From: CAYMYN01 sp964394665
Lineage (GTDB): Bacteria; Planctomycetota; UBA1135; GCA-002686595
DNA length: 64,000 bases
Assembly (NCBI GenBank): GCA_964394665.1
Contig: CAYMYN010000003.1
Coordinates: 62,001 to 126,000 of the forward strand
Reading direction: 5' to 3'
Made by a program: the position numbers and the translations under genes. The notes beneath the pieces are model-generated. The model worked only from the letters and a program-made list of their open reading frames with translations. It was not told where the DNA came from and ran no database searches. Below, one piece after another: positions 35,854-44,258 of the stretch. Numbering within the stretch: position 1 is the stretch's first letter; the number at the start of each line of letters is the position of its first letter.

Positions 35854-36930
35854 ATGGGCCTCTTCCCAAAGGAACGCGACCTCTCCCGCACCCTCGAGAG
35901 CGTCGAGCTGCGCGTCGAGGCCAGCGCCCTCGGCCAACGCGTCGAGGACGTCAAGGTGCGCCTCGACGCCTTCCTGGCGCGGCACCTCACCTGGCGCTCG
36001 CGAACCTCGGTCCAGGACCTCGTGCGCGACGGGTTCGTCGCGATCGACGCCTCCACCCCCGACCACCCGCGGGGCAGCGGGCGCACCGAGATCGAGCGGC
36101 GCCCCGGGCGGCGCCTGCGCCACGGCTCGCGGGTCGTGATCCGCATCCCGGCCGAGCTCGTGGTGCGCATCCCGGACTTCGCCTCCGACGAACTCTCGGT
36201 GCTCTACGAGGACGAGGACCTCGTGGCGGTCGACAAGGCCCCCTTCGTGTCGGTGCATCCCAGCGGCCGGCACATGAGCGACAGCCTGATCCACCGCGTG
36301 CACGTGCGCTACCGCGAGCTCATCGCCGAGCGCGGCTGGGCGCCCAAGCTGTGCCATCGCCTCGACCGCGAGACCAGCGGCATCGTGCTGGTCGCCAAGG
36401 ACGCCGACGTGCACCGGCGCGTGATGCGCGCCTTCGAGCGCCGCGAGGTCGAGAAGCACTACCTCGCCATCGTCCAGGGCGTGCCGCGCGAGCGCTCGGG
36501 CGTGATCGATCTCGCGCTCGGTCCGGCGCGCGCCAGCCGCATCGGCCTCAAGATGGCCTGCATCGTCGACGGGCAGGAAGCGCGCACCGATTGGGAGCTG
36601 CTCGAGGTGCGGGGCGACGTCAGCCTGGTGCGCTGTCGCCTGCACACCGGCCGCCAGCACCAGATCCGCGTCCACATGGCCGCCATCGGCCACCCGGTCG
36701 TGGGCGACAAGCTGTATGGCGCGGACGAGGAGTACTTCCAGCGCGGCGTCGAGGGCGAGCTCTCGGCGCGCGACTTCGCGGCGCTCGAGCTCCCGCGCCA
36801 CGCGCTCCACAACCACCGCCTGGCCTTCGACCACCCGCGCGACGGCGCGCGCATCGTCGTCGAGAGCCCCCTCGCCCCCGACCTCGCGGCCTACTTCGAG
36901 GGACGCGGCGAGCCGACCGCGGTCTCGTAG
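35854..36930 (+). CDS. RluA-family pseudouridine synthase (RluD-like)
   Basis: 358 residues. An N-terminal S4-like RNA-binding domain (VRLDAFLARHLTWRSRTSVQDLVRDGFVAID; about 45-75) is followed by the catalytic domain with the active-site Asp in CHRLDRETSGIVLVAKD, RRVMRAFERREVEKHYLAIV and the RCRLHTGRQHQIRVHMAAIGHPVVGDKLYG block. It isomerises uridine to pseudouridine in rRNA or tRNA. The gene lies 58 bases behind rpsU, and both serve the ribosome, so they probably share a transcript. A GGGGGGAG ribosome-binding site precedes the ATG. Confidence 0.94.
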   Translation: MGLFPKERDLSRTLESVELRVEASALGQRVEDVKVRLDAFLARHLTWRSRTSVQDLVRDGFVAIDASTPDHPRGSGRTEIERRPGRRLRHGSRVVIRIPAELVVRIPDFASDELSVLYEDEDLVAVDKAPFVSVHPSGRHMSDSLIHRVHVRYRELIAERGWAPKLCHRLDRETSGIVLVAKDADVHRRVMRAFERREVEKHYLAIVQGVPRERSGVIDLALGPARASRIGLKMACIVDGQEARTDWELLEVRGDVSLVRCRLHTGRQHQIRVHMAAIGHPVVGDKLYGADEEYFQRGVEGELSARDFAALELPRHALHNHRLAFDHPRDGARIVVESPLAPDLAAYFEGRGEPTAVS

Positions 36931-36955
36931 CGGCGCCGGACCCCGCGGGGATCCC

Positions 36956-38641
36956 TCACTTCGCCGGTCGCACGCGACACTGGAGGGCGTGTCGCCAGAA
37001 CTCGCCGTCGACGGTCTGCGTCAGCATCAGACGCGCGCCGGCCGGCAGCTCGGCGAGGAACTCGCCCACCTCGGCGTCGAGGTCGAGGGACTCGAGCAGC
37101 GGGTCCAGCACCTGGTCCAGGTCGAGGATCCAGACGGCCGTCGGGGCCTCCAGGCCCTCCTCGAGGTCGCGGAGCAGGGCCGGCTGGCCCGTGCCCTTCG
37201 AGCCGAGCGCCGCCAAGAGACCCTCGCGACCGAACGCGATCACGGCACTTCCGGGGCGGGATCCGATGCACAGCGGCAGCCCGAGGCCGAGCTCGAGCTC
37301 GTACCACTGGGCGTCGTCCGCGGACTGCTCGGTGAACGCCAAGCCCTGGAAGACCAGCACGTCGAGCAGGGCGTCGGCCAGGAAGGCGGGCTCGTCCGAG
37401 CCGATCAGGAACACGCCGAACCCGACCGCGTGCAACATCGCGACCGGCCCCTCGGCGTGTAGTTGGTCCGCGGGCAGACCGACGCACGCGATCTCGCCGT
37501 TCATCAGCTCGAGGAGGTCGCTCCGCACGTCGACGCCCAGAGCCTGGCTCAGCGTCGCGTAGCCGAAGTCGAGCGCCGAATCGAGGTCCATGTCGGTGAG
37601 CATGCCGCTGTCCACGGCGACCCGAATGCTCCATGCGATCAAGCGTTCCAGGTCCAGATGGATGGCGAATGCGCTCGTCCAAGGCGCGCTCGCGCCGGAG
37701 AGCAGGTGCAGCGGCGCGGGGCCGAAGATGTCCTCATCGAAGGAGAGCGCGCGCGCCCACGACCAGTCCGTGGCGGACTCGATGCCCATCCGCTGCGCGC
37801 CCAGGTGCAGGCCCGCCGTGACCGCCGTGCTCGGGTCCTTCCCCAGGGACTTGCGGGCCTTCGCCGCCATGAAGTCCGGCAGGTCGAGCGGGATCGTCGG
37901 CATCGTGATCCGCATCAGCGGGGCGGGCAGCGTCTCGAAGTCGCGCACCGCGAGCGCGAGCCCGCGCGGCTCACCGGTGGCGAGAGCGGCGGAGAGCTCC
38001 TCGAGCTCGGCCTCGAAGATCTCGCAATCGGAGTAGACGAGGAGCAGCAACTCGTCCGTGCCCGCGAGCGCCATTCGGTCGCCGCCCTCGAAGTCGAAGC
38101 TCCACCACGTCAGGTCGTGGTGCACCTGCTCGAGCGGCTCGAACTCTGCCCCGAACATCGGCACCAGCGTGTCGACGACGAAGTCCTCGGCATTCGCGTA
38201 CTCGCCGATGAGGATCTGGAGCGTGGGCCCCGATTCGTCGGTCTCGGTGTCGAAGAACACCTCGACCTCCTCGAAGCTCATGCCGAGGACGACCTGCCCC
38301 TCGAAGGCCCGCAAGCCCTCCATCAGGACCTGCACCTCGGGACCCAGCGCCTCGAGCGACTGCCGGTGCACGGTGGGCGCGAAGAGCAGCCCCAGGTAAT
38401 CCAGGGGGCCCGGTCCCTCCGCGTCCCAGTGGCGCTCGTCGCCGTAGCTCCGCAGCCACGGACCGAGGAGTGGCGCGGAGGCCATGCCCGTGCGCGCCGC
38501 GGCAACGTCGGGAATCTCGAGGACCACCAGTGCGTCGGGGCGCAGCAAGTTGCTCAGGTCGCGCTCCCCGGCGCCGATGGCCGTCGAGGACAGGATGCAG
38601 GCGTTCAGCAGCGCGCCGCAGGCGTGGAGGATGGGAAGCAT
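36956..38641 (-). CDS. Large secreted protein, function unknown
   Basis: 561 residues from the ATG at 38641. A short signal peptide (ILHACGALLNACILSSTAIGAG) precedes a long acidic alpha/beta protein. It begins LLRPDALVVLEIPDVAAARTG and repeats several similar units (ALVVLEI, GLALAVRDFETLP, AVWILDLDQVLDPL). This recalls planctomycete DUF3352-like secreted proteins, which are built of repeated alpha/beta units reading how much of a quantity is present; the link is only by look. No catalytic motif. Convergent with the pseudouridine synthase gene, with 25 bases between the stops. Confidence 0.66.
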   Translation of the reverse strand: MLPILHACGALLNACILSSTAIGAGERDLSNLLRPDALVVLEIPDVAAARTGMASAPLLGPWLRSYGDERHWDAEGPGPLDYLGLLFAPTVHRQSLEALGPEVQVLMEGLRAFEGQVVLGMSFEEVEVFFDTETDESGPTLQILIGEYANAEDFVVDTLVPMFGAEFEPLEQVHHDLTWWSFDFEGGDRMALAGTDELLLLVYSDCEIFEAELEELSAALATGEPRGLALAVRDFETLPAPLMRITMPTIPLDLPDFMAAKARKSLGKDPSTAVTAGLHLGAQRMGIESATDWSWARALSFDEDIFGPAPLHLLSGASAPWTSAFAIHLDLERLIAWSIRVAVDSGMLTDMDLDSALDFGYATLSQALGVDVRSDLLELMNGEIACVGLPADQLHAEGPVAMLHAVGFGVFLIGSDEPAFLADALLDVLVFQGLAFTEQSADDAQWYELELGLGLPLCIGSRPGSAVIAFGREGLLAALGSKGTGQPALLRDLEEGLEAPTAVWILDLDQVLDPLLESLDLDAEVGEFLAELPAGARLMLTQTVDGEFWRHALQCRVRPAK

Positions 38642-38891
38642 GGGGATCGCGGGATCGACGACTCGACTTGGATTCGGCTCAGGTGCGGAGGGTACGGCAC
38701 CGCGCGGTCGGGCTGCACCGGGCTCCGAGGAAAGGCGGCCAGCGGCCCGACCGGGCGGTTGCGAGCGACCGGCGAGAGACGTCCGGTCTCGGTGCCTCGG
38801 CCGCCCCACACCCCATCGCTTGGCTCCCCGCACGCGGCGGGGCGCGGGGCTCCGCATGGACGGCTGCGGAGCAGGTCACTAGGCTCGCTGC

Positions 38892-39060
38892 GTGAGCCCG
38901 AATCCGGTCCTAGATGTGCGGCGACGACGGGGCTGGGCGCAGGGGGAGCTGGCGCAGCGGCTGGGGGTCTCGGGCGAGCACCGAAGCAGGCCGGCGGCGC
39001 TCGCCGTGGCCCGCCGCGGTTCCGGGGCTGCACGCCCGCGAGTCCTCGCGTCCCGCCCTT
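38892..39060 (+). pseudogene. Remnant of an XRE-type helix-turn-helix regulator upstream of modA
   Basis: The frame from the GTG at 38892 reads VLDVRRRRGWAQGELAQRLGVS, which is the first two helices of an XRE helix-turn-helix. The expected continuation is broken: a piece resembling the I-E-x-G-R turn lies in another frame (GAAGCAGGCCGG), and ALAVARR, resembling the last helix, is back in the first frame. In related bacteria such domains head molybdate-binding regulators that sit next to mod genes. This looks like the decayed end of such a gene. The reading is tentative. Confidence 0.45.
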
Positions 39061-39071
39061 TCCGAGCTCCG

Positions 39072-39902
39072 ATGCGGAGGTCGCTCGAGTGGCCCGTGTG
39101 GGTGCTGCTGATGCTGCTCCCCGCGGGGCTCTCGTGCGGTCGGGGCAGCGACGATCGTCCCGCGGCGCCCCTGCGCATCGCGGCGGCGGCTTCCCTGGCC
39201 TCCGTGTTGCCGGAACTGATCGAGCTGCACCGCGAGCGGGTGCCCGAGGCGATCGAGTTCTCCCTGGGATCCTCGGGGCTGCTCGCGAGGCAGATCGCCG
39301 AGGGCGCCCCCTTCGACCTCTTCATGTCGGCGAATCTGGAGTTCGCGGACGACCTGGTCGCCAATGGTCATGGGCGCGCGGAAACCCGCGCGGTCTACGC
39401 CCGCGGACGCATCGCGTTGTGGGCGGTGCGAGGGTCTGCGACGCCGGCACCGGACCTGGCCGACCTGAGCGACGCGCGCTTCCGCCGCATCGCACTGGCG
39501 AACCCCGAGAGCGCGCCCTTCGGGCTGGCCGCCGTGCAAACACTCGAACACGCCGGGCTGTGGGAGACGCTCGAGCCGCGCATTGTCTACGGTGACAACA
39601 TCCTGCAGGCGTTGCAGATGGCGCGTTCAGGCAACGCGGAGGTCGCACTCATCGCGCTGAGCCTCGCCATCTCGACGGAGGACGGCGAATGGACACTGCT
39701 TCATGAGGAGGGCCACGAACCGATCGACCAGGCGTTGCTCGTCACCGCCCGAAGCCAACGACCGTCCGCGGCCGAGGCCTTCGCGCGGACCGTGGCAAGC
39801 CCCGCCGGGCGCGCGATCCTCGCCCGCCATGGATACGCGGCCCCGGGGCAGGCGCTCGATCCTGCGCTCATCGAAGCTGCCGGTGGCCGAGTGGCGCGAT
39901 GA
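39072..39902 (+). CDS. modA: Molybdate ABC transporter substrate-binding lipoprotein
   Basis: 276 residues from the ATG at 39072. Lipoprotein signal (LLMLLPAGLSC). Type-2 periplasmic-binding fold with the ModA marks: LRIAAAASLASVLPEL, FSLGSSGLLARQIAEGAPFDLFMSAN, IALANPESAPFGLAAVQTLE, IVYGDNILQALQMARSGNAEVALIAL. It captures molybdate or tungstate outside the inner membrane and hands it to ModB. The gene is followed by modB after 24 bases. The need fits the molybdenum- or tungsten-dependent formate dehydrogenase at 57068-59791. Confidence 0.92.
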   Translation: MRRSLEWPVWVLLMLLPAGLSCGRGSDDRPAAPLRIAAAASLASVLPELIELHRERVPEAIEFSLGSSGLLARQIAEGAPFDLFMSANLEFADDLVANGHGRAETRAVYARGRIALWAVRGSATPAPDLADLSDARFRRIALANPESAPFGLAAVQTLEHAGLWETLEPRIVYGDNILQALQMARSGNAEVALIALSLAISTEDGEWTLLHEEGHEPIDQALLVTARSQRPSAAEAFARTVASPAGRAILARHGYAAPGQALDPALIEAAGGRVAR

Positions 39903-39926
39903 AACCCGCGCGATGGGGAGAGTGCC

Positions 39927-40610
39927 GTGCTGAGCGGGGCCATTGAACCGCTTTGGCTCTCGCTCTGGGTGGCGAGCAGTGGCCTCTTGGTCGCCACCCT
40001 GATCGGGCTGCCCCTGGCTTTGGCACTCGCCCTTGGTCGCTGGCGCGGGCGCGACCTGGTCGAGGTGCTGATCACGGCGCCGTTGATCCTGCCGCCGACG
40101 GTGCTCGGCTACTACGTGCTCGTGGCCCTGGGACGGAGCAGCCCGATCGGCCGGGCCTGGGAACAGCTCTTCGGCGCGCCGATCGTCTTCACGCCCACCG
40201 GCTGCGTGGTGGCGGCCGCGCTCGCCGCCCTGCCGTTCGTGGTCAAGGGCAGCCGCGCGGCCCTCGAAGAGGTCGATCCCGGCCTGCTGGACGCCGCCGC
40301 GACCCTCGGCGCGGGTCCCTGGCGGCGCCTGCGCACGGTGCTCCTGCCCCTGGCGCGGCGCGGCATCGCCGCGGGTTGCATGCTCGGTTTCGCCAAGGCC
40401 CTGGGCGACTTCGGCGTGACCTTGATGGTGGCGGGCAACATCCCCGGCCTCACGCGCACGGCGCCGCTGGCGATCTACGACCACCTGCTCGCCGGCCGCG
40501 ACGCGCAAGCGGCCGGGCTCGCGCTGCTCCTGACCGCGGTGGGCCTGGCGCTGCTGCTCCTCGTCAACCGCCGGGTGCGCCCGCAGCGACGCGCGGGGGC
40601 GATGACGTGA
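39927..40610 (+). CDS. modB: Molybdate ABC transporter permease
   Basis: 227 residues from a GTG at 39927. Five membrane helices, with the coupling-loop EAA motif ALEEVDPGLLDAAATLGAGPWRRLRTVLLPLARRGIAAG and the ModB hallmark ALGDFGVTLMVAGNIPGLTRTAPLAIYD. Last codons overlap the modC start as GTGA, so ModB and ModC are made in step. Confidence 0.95.
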   Translation: MLSGAIEPLWLSLWVASSGLLVATLIGLPLALALALGRWRGRDLVEVLITAPLILPPTVLGYYVLVALGRSSPIGRAWEQLFGAPIVFTPTGCVVAAALAALPFVVKGSRAALEEVDPGLLDAAATLGAGPWRRLRTVLLPLARRGIAAGCMLGFAKALGDFGVTLMVAGNIPGLTRTAPLAIYDHLLAGRDAQAAGLALLLTAVGLALLLLVNRRVRPQRRAGAMT

Positions 40611-41674
40611 TCGAGCTCGACGTCGCCCTGCTGCGCGGAGCCTTCCGCCTGGAGCTCTCGGCGCGCCTCGCCGCCCCCAGCACCGGGGTGTTCGGACCGT
40701 CGGGCGCGGGCAAGAGCAGCCTGCTGCACGCCCTCGCCGGACTCCTGCCCGCCGAGCGCCTGCGCCTGGCGATCGACGGCGAGGTGCTCGTCGACGGCGC
40801 CGCCGGGCGCGTCCCGCCCGCCCACCGCCGCCGCATCGGCCTGGTGTTCCAGGACCACCGCCTCTTCCCGCACCTGTGCGTGCGCGACAACCTGCGCTAC
40901 GGCGCGCGTCCCGGGGCTCCGGGTTGGGACGAGCTGATCGAGCTCCTGGACCTGGGCGATCTGCTCGAGCGCTTCCCTCACGAATGTTCGGGCGGCCAGC
41001 GCCAGCGCATCGCCGTCGGCCGCGCGCTCTTCGGCGCGCCGCGCCTGCTGTTGCTCGACGAGCCGCTCGCCAACCTGGACCGCGAGCTCAAGCGCCAGAT
41101 CCTGCCCTACCTGCGCCGCATCCAGGCGCGCTTCGGGATCCCGCTCGTGATGGTCAGCCACGATCTCGAGGACCTGCTCACGGTCTCGGACGAGCTCCTG
41201 CTGCTCGAGCGGGGCCGCAGCGTCGGCCAGGGCCGGCTCGAGACCCTGGCCGCCGATCCCGCCCTGGTCCCGCGCCTCTACTCCAGCGGCCTGGTCTGCC
41301 CGCTCCCCGCCACCGTGCTCGCGAGCGAGGACGGCCACCTCACCCTGCGCCTCGACGGCCCCGGCGCCGCGCCCCTGACCTGCGTCGGCAGCGCCGCCCC
41401 CGGGAGCCGCGTCGAGGTCCTGCTGCGCCCCGACGACCTGGTCCTCGCCCTGCCGCCGGTGCGCGACGCGCTCTCGGTCCGCAACCGCCTGCCCGGCACC
41501 GTGCGCCAGGTCACCCGCGCCCCTGAGCGTTCGCTCGTGCTCGTGGACATCGCCGCCGCGCGCCCCCTCTTGGTGGAAGTCACCGCGGAAGCCGTCGAGC
41601 GCCTGGCCCTGACCCCCGGCACCTCCGTGCTGGTGCTCGCCAAGGCCCAGGCCCTGCATACCTTCGAGCTCTAG
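40607..41674 (+). CDS. modC: Molybdate ABC transporter ATP-binding protein
   Basis: 355 residues from a GTG at 40607 overlapping modB. Walker A GPSGAGKSS, Q-loop VFQDHRLFPHL, signature CSGGQRQRIAVGRA, Walker B LLLLDEPLANLD, switch His SHDLEDLL. The C-terminal 120 residues form a TOBE/mop-like domain (SVRNRLPGTVRQVTRAPERSLVLVDIA), which binds molybdate and can down-regulate transport when the cell is replete. It is the last gene of the operon; a hairpin follows at 41742. Confidence 0.95.
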   Translation: MIELDVALLRGAFRLELSARLAAPSTGVFGPSGAGKSSLLHALAGLLPAERLRLAIDGEVLVDGAAGRVPPAHRRRIGLVFQDHRLFPHLCVRDNLRYGARPGAPGWDELIELLDLGDLLERFPHECSGGQRQRIAVGRALFGAPRLLLLDEPLANLDRELKRQILPYLRRIQARFGIPLVMVSHDLEDLLTVSDELLLLERGRSVGQGRLETLAADPALVPRLYSSGLVCPLPATVLASEDGHLTLRLDGPGAAPLTCVGSAAPGSRVEVLLRPDDLVLALPPVRDALSVRNRLPGTVRQVTRAPERSLVLVDIAAARPLLVEVTAEAVERLALTPGTSVLVLAKAQALHTFEL

Positions 41675-41741
41675 GAGGCCGAGAAGAAATCGAGCGGACC
41701 CAGAGCAGACCATCCAGACGGCCTCTCAGAACGCCTTCTGG

Positions 41742-41761
41742 ACGGCCGGCAAGCCGGCCGT
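41742..41761. terminator. Terminator hairpin between convergent genes
   Basis: ACGGCCGGC-AA-GCCGGCCGT, a perfect 9-bp inverted repeat 67 bases after modC and 78 bases before the end of the minus-strand membrane protein gene. It is palindromic, so it could serve both directions. No U-tract. Confidence 0.6.
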
Positions 41762-41839
41762 ACTGGGAGTGCTCGCGTTCTTCTCACACTCTGAGTCGGG
41801 TCCCGCCACGCCGCGCGCCGGGTCCGGGCGAGTCGCCGC

Positions 41840-43327
41840 TCACCTCAAGCGTTCCGGCGCGCACGCCGCGCGGCGTCGATCGCGGCGCTCGAGCAGGGCC
41901 TCGAGGGCGAACAGGCCGACCGCGACCGCCAGGGCCGGCGTGGTCTCGGTCAGGCCGAGATGGGCGAGGCCGGCGACGATCGGCACGGCGAAGACCAGGG
42001 GCACGAAGACGCCGTTGAACTGCGAGCGCACGTCGATCGATCGCGCCGGGACCGAGAGAGGAACGTCGAGGGCGAAACGGGTGTAGAGCGGACGCAGGAG
42101 CAGGACGTTCGCTCCCAGGGCGATGGGCAGGAGGCGCAGGGCGAATCCCGGACCGGCCAAGGCTCCGGCGAGCACGCCCAGGAGCAGCATCAACGGCAGC
42201 ACGAAACGTAGCGCTGCCGCCTTGCGCGCGCCGCCGTCGAGGGCCGCGCGCGGCACGGGGGCGAGGTCGAGCATCCAGCGCGCCTCGGGCGTCGACGTGG
42301 CGGGGACGTGGGCCAGGAGGATCGGCAGGTAGATCGCGGGGGAGAAGAGCAGCACCGCGAGCAAACCCTCGAACTGCGCGCCGCTCTTTCCGCCCAGGCC
42401 CACCAGCAGGAAGGCCAGCGGAATGCCGATCATCGGGTAGGTGCGCAGGACGAAGTCGCGCTCGCGCGGCAGGGCCTCCCACACCAGGCGGAAACTCGCG
42501 CGTTCCGCGGGCGCGACCCACAGGCGCTCGACGGCCACGCGCACCGGCTCGAGGGCCAGGCCGAGGGGCGAGCGACGCGCGCGGGCGCGCGGCTCGGCCG
42601 CCGGCGGCAGGAAGGCCAGCCCGACGATCGAGCCCAGGGCGAGCAGCGCGGGCAACCACGGACCCGGGAGCCCCGCGGGTGGCGCGCCGATGGGCAACGC
42701 GAACCAGGTCGGCGGCAGGAAGGCCAACCACGACCAGGTCAGCTCGCCGCTCTCCTGCATGGGCACGAGCACCCGCACCAGGGCCGGCAGCATCGTCCCA
42801 CCGACCACGATCGCCACCATCAGCGCGGTCTGCACGAGGATCAGCAGGGCCTCCGCGCGCTCGCCCAGGGCGCTCTGCACCGCGAGCAGGAGGCCGGCGA
42901 GGAAGAAGGCCTGGCCCAGGCCGGCCCCGAGCAGCGACGCGCGACCCAGCAGCCCGGTGTCCGGCGGCGCGAGCAACGCCGCGGGCACGAGCGCTCCGAG
43001 GGCGAGCACCAGCACGAGCGTCACGGCGACGAGCACGCGCGCGATCTGCAACTCGAGCGGCCGCACCGGGAGCGCCAGCGACCACTCGCGGGCGGGATCG
43101 ACGCGCAGCACGCTCCCCAGCTCGCCCAGGAGGGACACCGAGAGCAACGCGGCCGAGAGGGCCAGGGCCACGAGCGCGTAGGGGAAGGGCTCGAGCTCGC
43201 CGCGCACCAGGGCCATCAACGCCCCGGCGAGCGCGGCGTGGAGCAGGAGCGGCCCGACGGGCAGGGCTTCGCCCGCGAGTTGGCCGCGCAGCAGGGCGCG
43301 GTAGACGAGCAGGGCGCGGCGGGCCAT
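41840..43327 (-). CDS. Polytopic membrane protein, possibly an ABC-2-type permease
   Basis: 495 residues from the ATG at 43327 (an in-frame start 24 bases upstream is less likely). About 12 hydrophobic segments, e.g. LVALALSAALLSVSLLGELG, VAVTLVLVLALGALVPAALL, ALMVAIVVGGTMLPALV and LLAVLLFSPAIYLPILL. Between them are cytoplasmic loops with AREWSLALPVRPLELQIARV, a wording common in ABC-2-type permeases of the large two-half kind. Its ATPase is not adjacent; the lone ABC-2-type ATPase at 61578 is a possible partner. Substrate unknown. Confidence 0.62.
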   Translation of the reverse strand: MARRALLVYRALLRGQLAGEALPVGPLLLHAALAGALMALVRGELEPFPYALVALALSAALLSVSLLGELGSVLRVDPAREWSLALPVRPLELQIARVLVAVTLVLVLALGALVPAALLAPPDTGLLGRASLLGAGLGQAFFLAGLLLAVQSALGERAEALLILVQTALMVAIVVGGTMLPALVRVLVPMQESGELTWSWLAFLPPTWFALPIGAPPAGLPGPWLPALLALGSIVGLAFLPPAAEPRARARRSPLGLALEPVRVAVERLWVAPAERASFRLVWEALPRERDFVLRTYPMIGIPLAFLLVGLGGKSGAQFEGLLAVLLFSPAIYLPILLAHVPATSTPEARWMLDLAPVPRAALDGGARKAAALRFVLPLMLLLGVLAGALAGPGFALRLLPIALGANVLLLRPLYTRFALDVPLSVPARSIDVRSQFNGVFVPLVFAVPIVAGLAHLGLTETTPALAVAVGLFALEALLERRDRRRAACAPERLR

Positions 43328-43416
43328 CGCGCACAGTCTGCCGCTTCGCACCCCGCGCCGACCACAGCGCTCCCGCCCGGCGCCCCGCGGCGGCGAAGCG
43401 CGTACACTCCGCGCCG

Positions 43417-44067
43417 ATGCACCTCTTCGTCGATGGACCCGCCGGCCGGATCGAGGGCCGCCTGTGGTTGCCCGAGGGCGAGCCGCGGGCGGCCTGCGCC
43501 GTGGCCCACCCGCACCCCCTGCGCGGCGGCAGCCTGCACAACACGGTCGTCTTCCGCGTGGCCCGCGGCCTGCAGGCGGCCGGCGTCGTCGCCCTGCGCT
43601 TCAACTTCCGGGGCGTGGGCTTGAGCGCGGGCGTGCACGACGGCGGCTCGGGCGAGGTGGAGGACGTGCGCGCCGTGCTGGACGAGCTCGCGGCCCGTTT
43701 CCCAGCCCTCGACCTGTGGGCCGCGGGTTTCTCCTTCGGCGCGCGCACCGTCGCCGCCCTCGCGCCCAGCGAGCCGCGCCTAGCGCGCGTGTTGCTGGTG
43801 GCCATGCCGGTCAAGGCCTTCGATTGCGCGCCCCTCGACGCCGTGCGCACCCCGGGCCTGGTCCTGCAGGCCGGCGCCGACGCGTTCGGCAACCTGGCCG
43901 ACCTCGAGCGCCTGCACCCCGCCCTCGACCCGGCGCTCGAGCGCGAGGAGGTCCCCGGTGCCTCGCACTTCTTCAAGGACCTCGAAGCCGAGCTGCAAGC
44001 GCGCGTGCGCGCCGCCGCCGAGCGCTGGATCGCGCCGCGCCCACGGCCCGAGATCCCGCTCGGCTGA
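43417..44067 (+). CDS. Small alpha/beta hydrolase (COG2945-like)
   Basis: 216 residues from the ATG at 43417. The start GRLWLPEGEPRAACAVAHPHPLRGGSLHNTVV matches the small alpha/beta-hydrolase family often grouped as COG2945. Further marks are LRFNFRGVGLS, the nucleophile elbow AAGFSFGART (Ser in G-F-S-F-G) and a C-terminal GASHFF with the catalytic His. The acid would be Asp in LVLQAGADAFG. The substrate is probably a short ester or lactone (family knowledge; no biochemical assignment). It is divergent from the membrane protein gene, 89 bases away. Confidence 0.85.
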   Translation: MHLFVDGPAGRIEGRLWLPEGEPRAACAVAHPHPLRGGSLHNTVVFRVARGLQAAGVVALRFNFRGVGLSAGVHDGGSGEVEDVRAVLDELAARFPALDLWAAGFSFGARTVAALAPSEPRLARVLLVAMPVKAFDCAPLDAVRTPGLVLQAGADAFGNLADLERLHPALDPALEREEVPGASHFFKDLEAELQARVRAAAERWIAPRPRPEIPLG

Positions 44068-44258
44068 GGTGGAGGGGAGCGCGACCTCCCGCGCGTCCCC
44101 GGACCCGGCCTGCCTCCGTCGCTCGCGCTCCGTGGCCGACGCCCGGGGCCACCGGGGGCGTTTTGCCCGAACTCGTGTCGGGGAGTGGGCCCGGTTCGCG
44201 TTCTGGGGGCTGGCACGCAGGGCATGTCGCCCGCCGCGCGAGCGGAGCCACCCGAACC

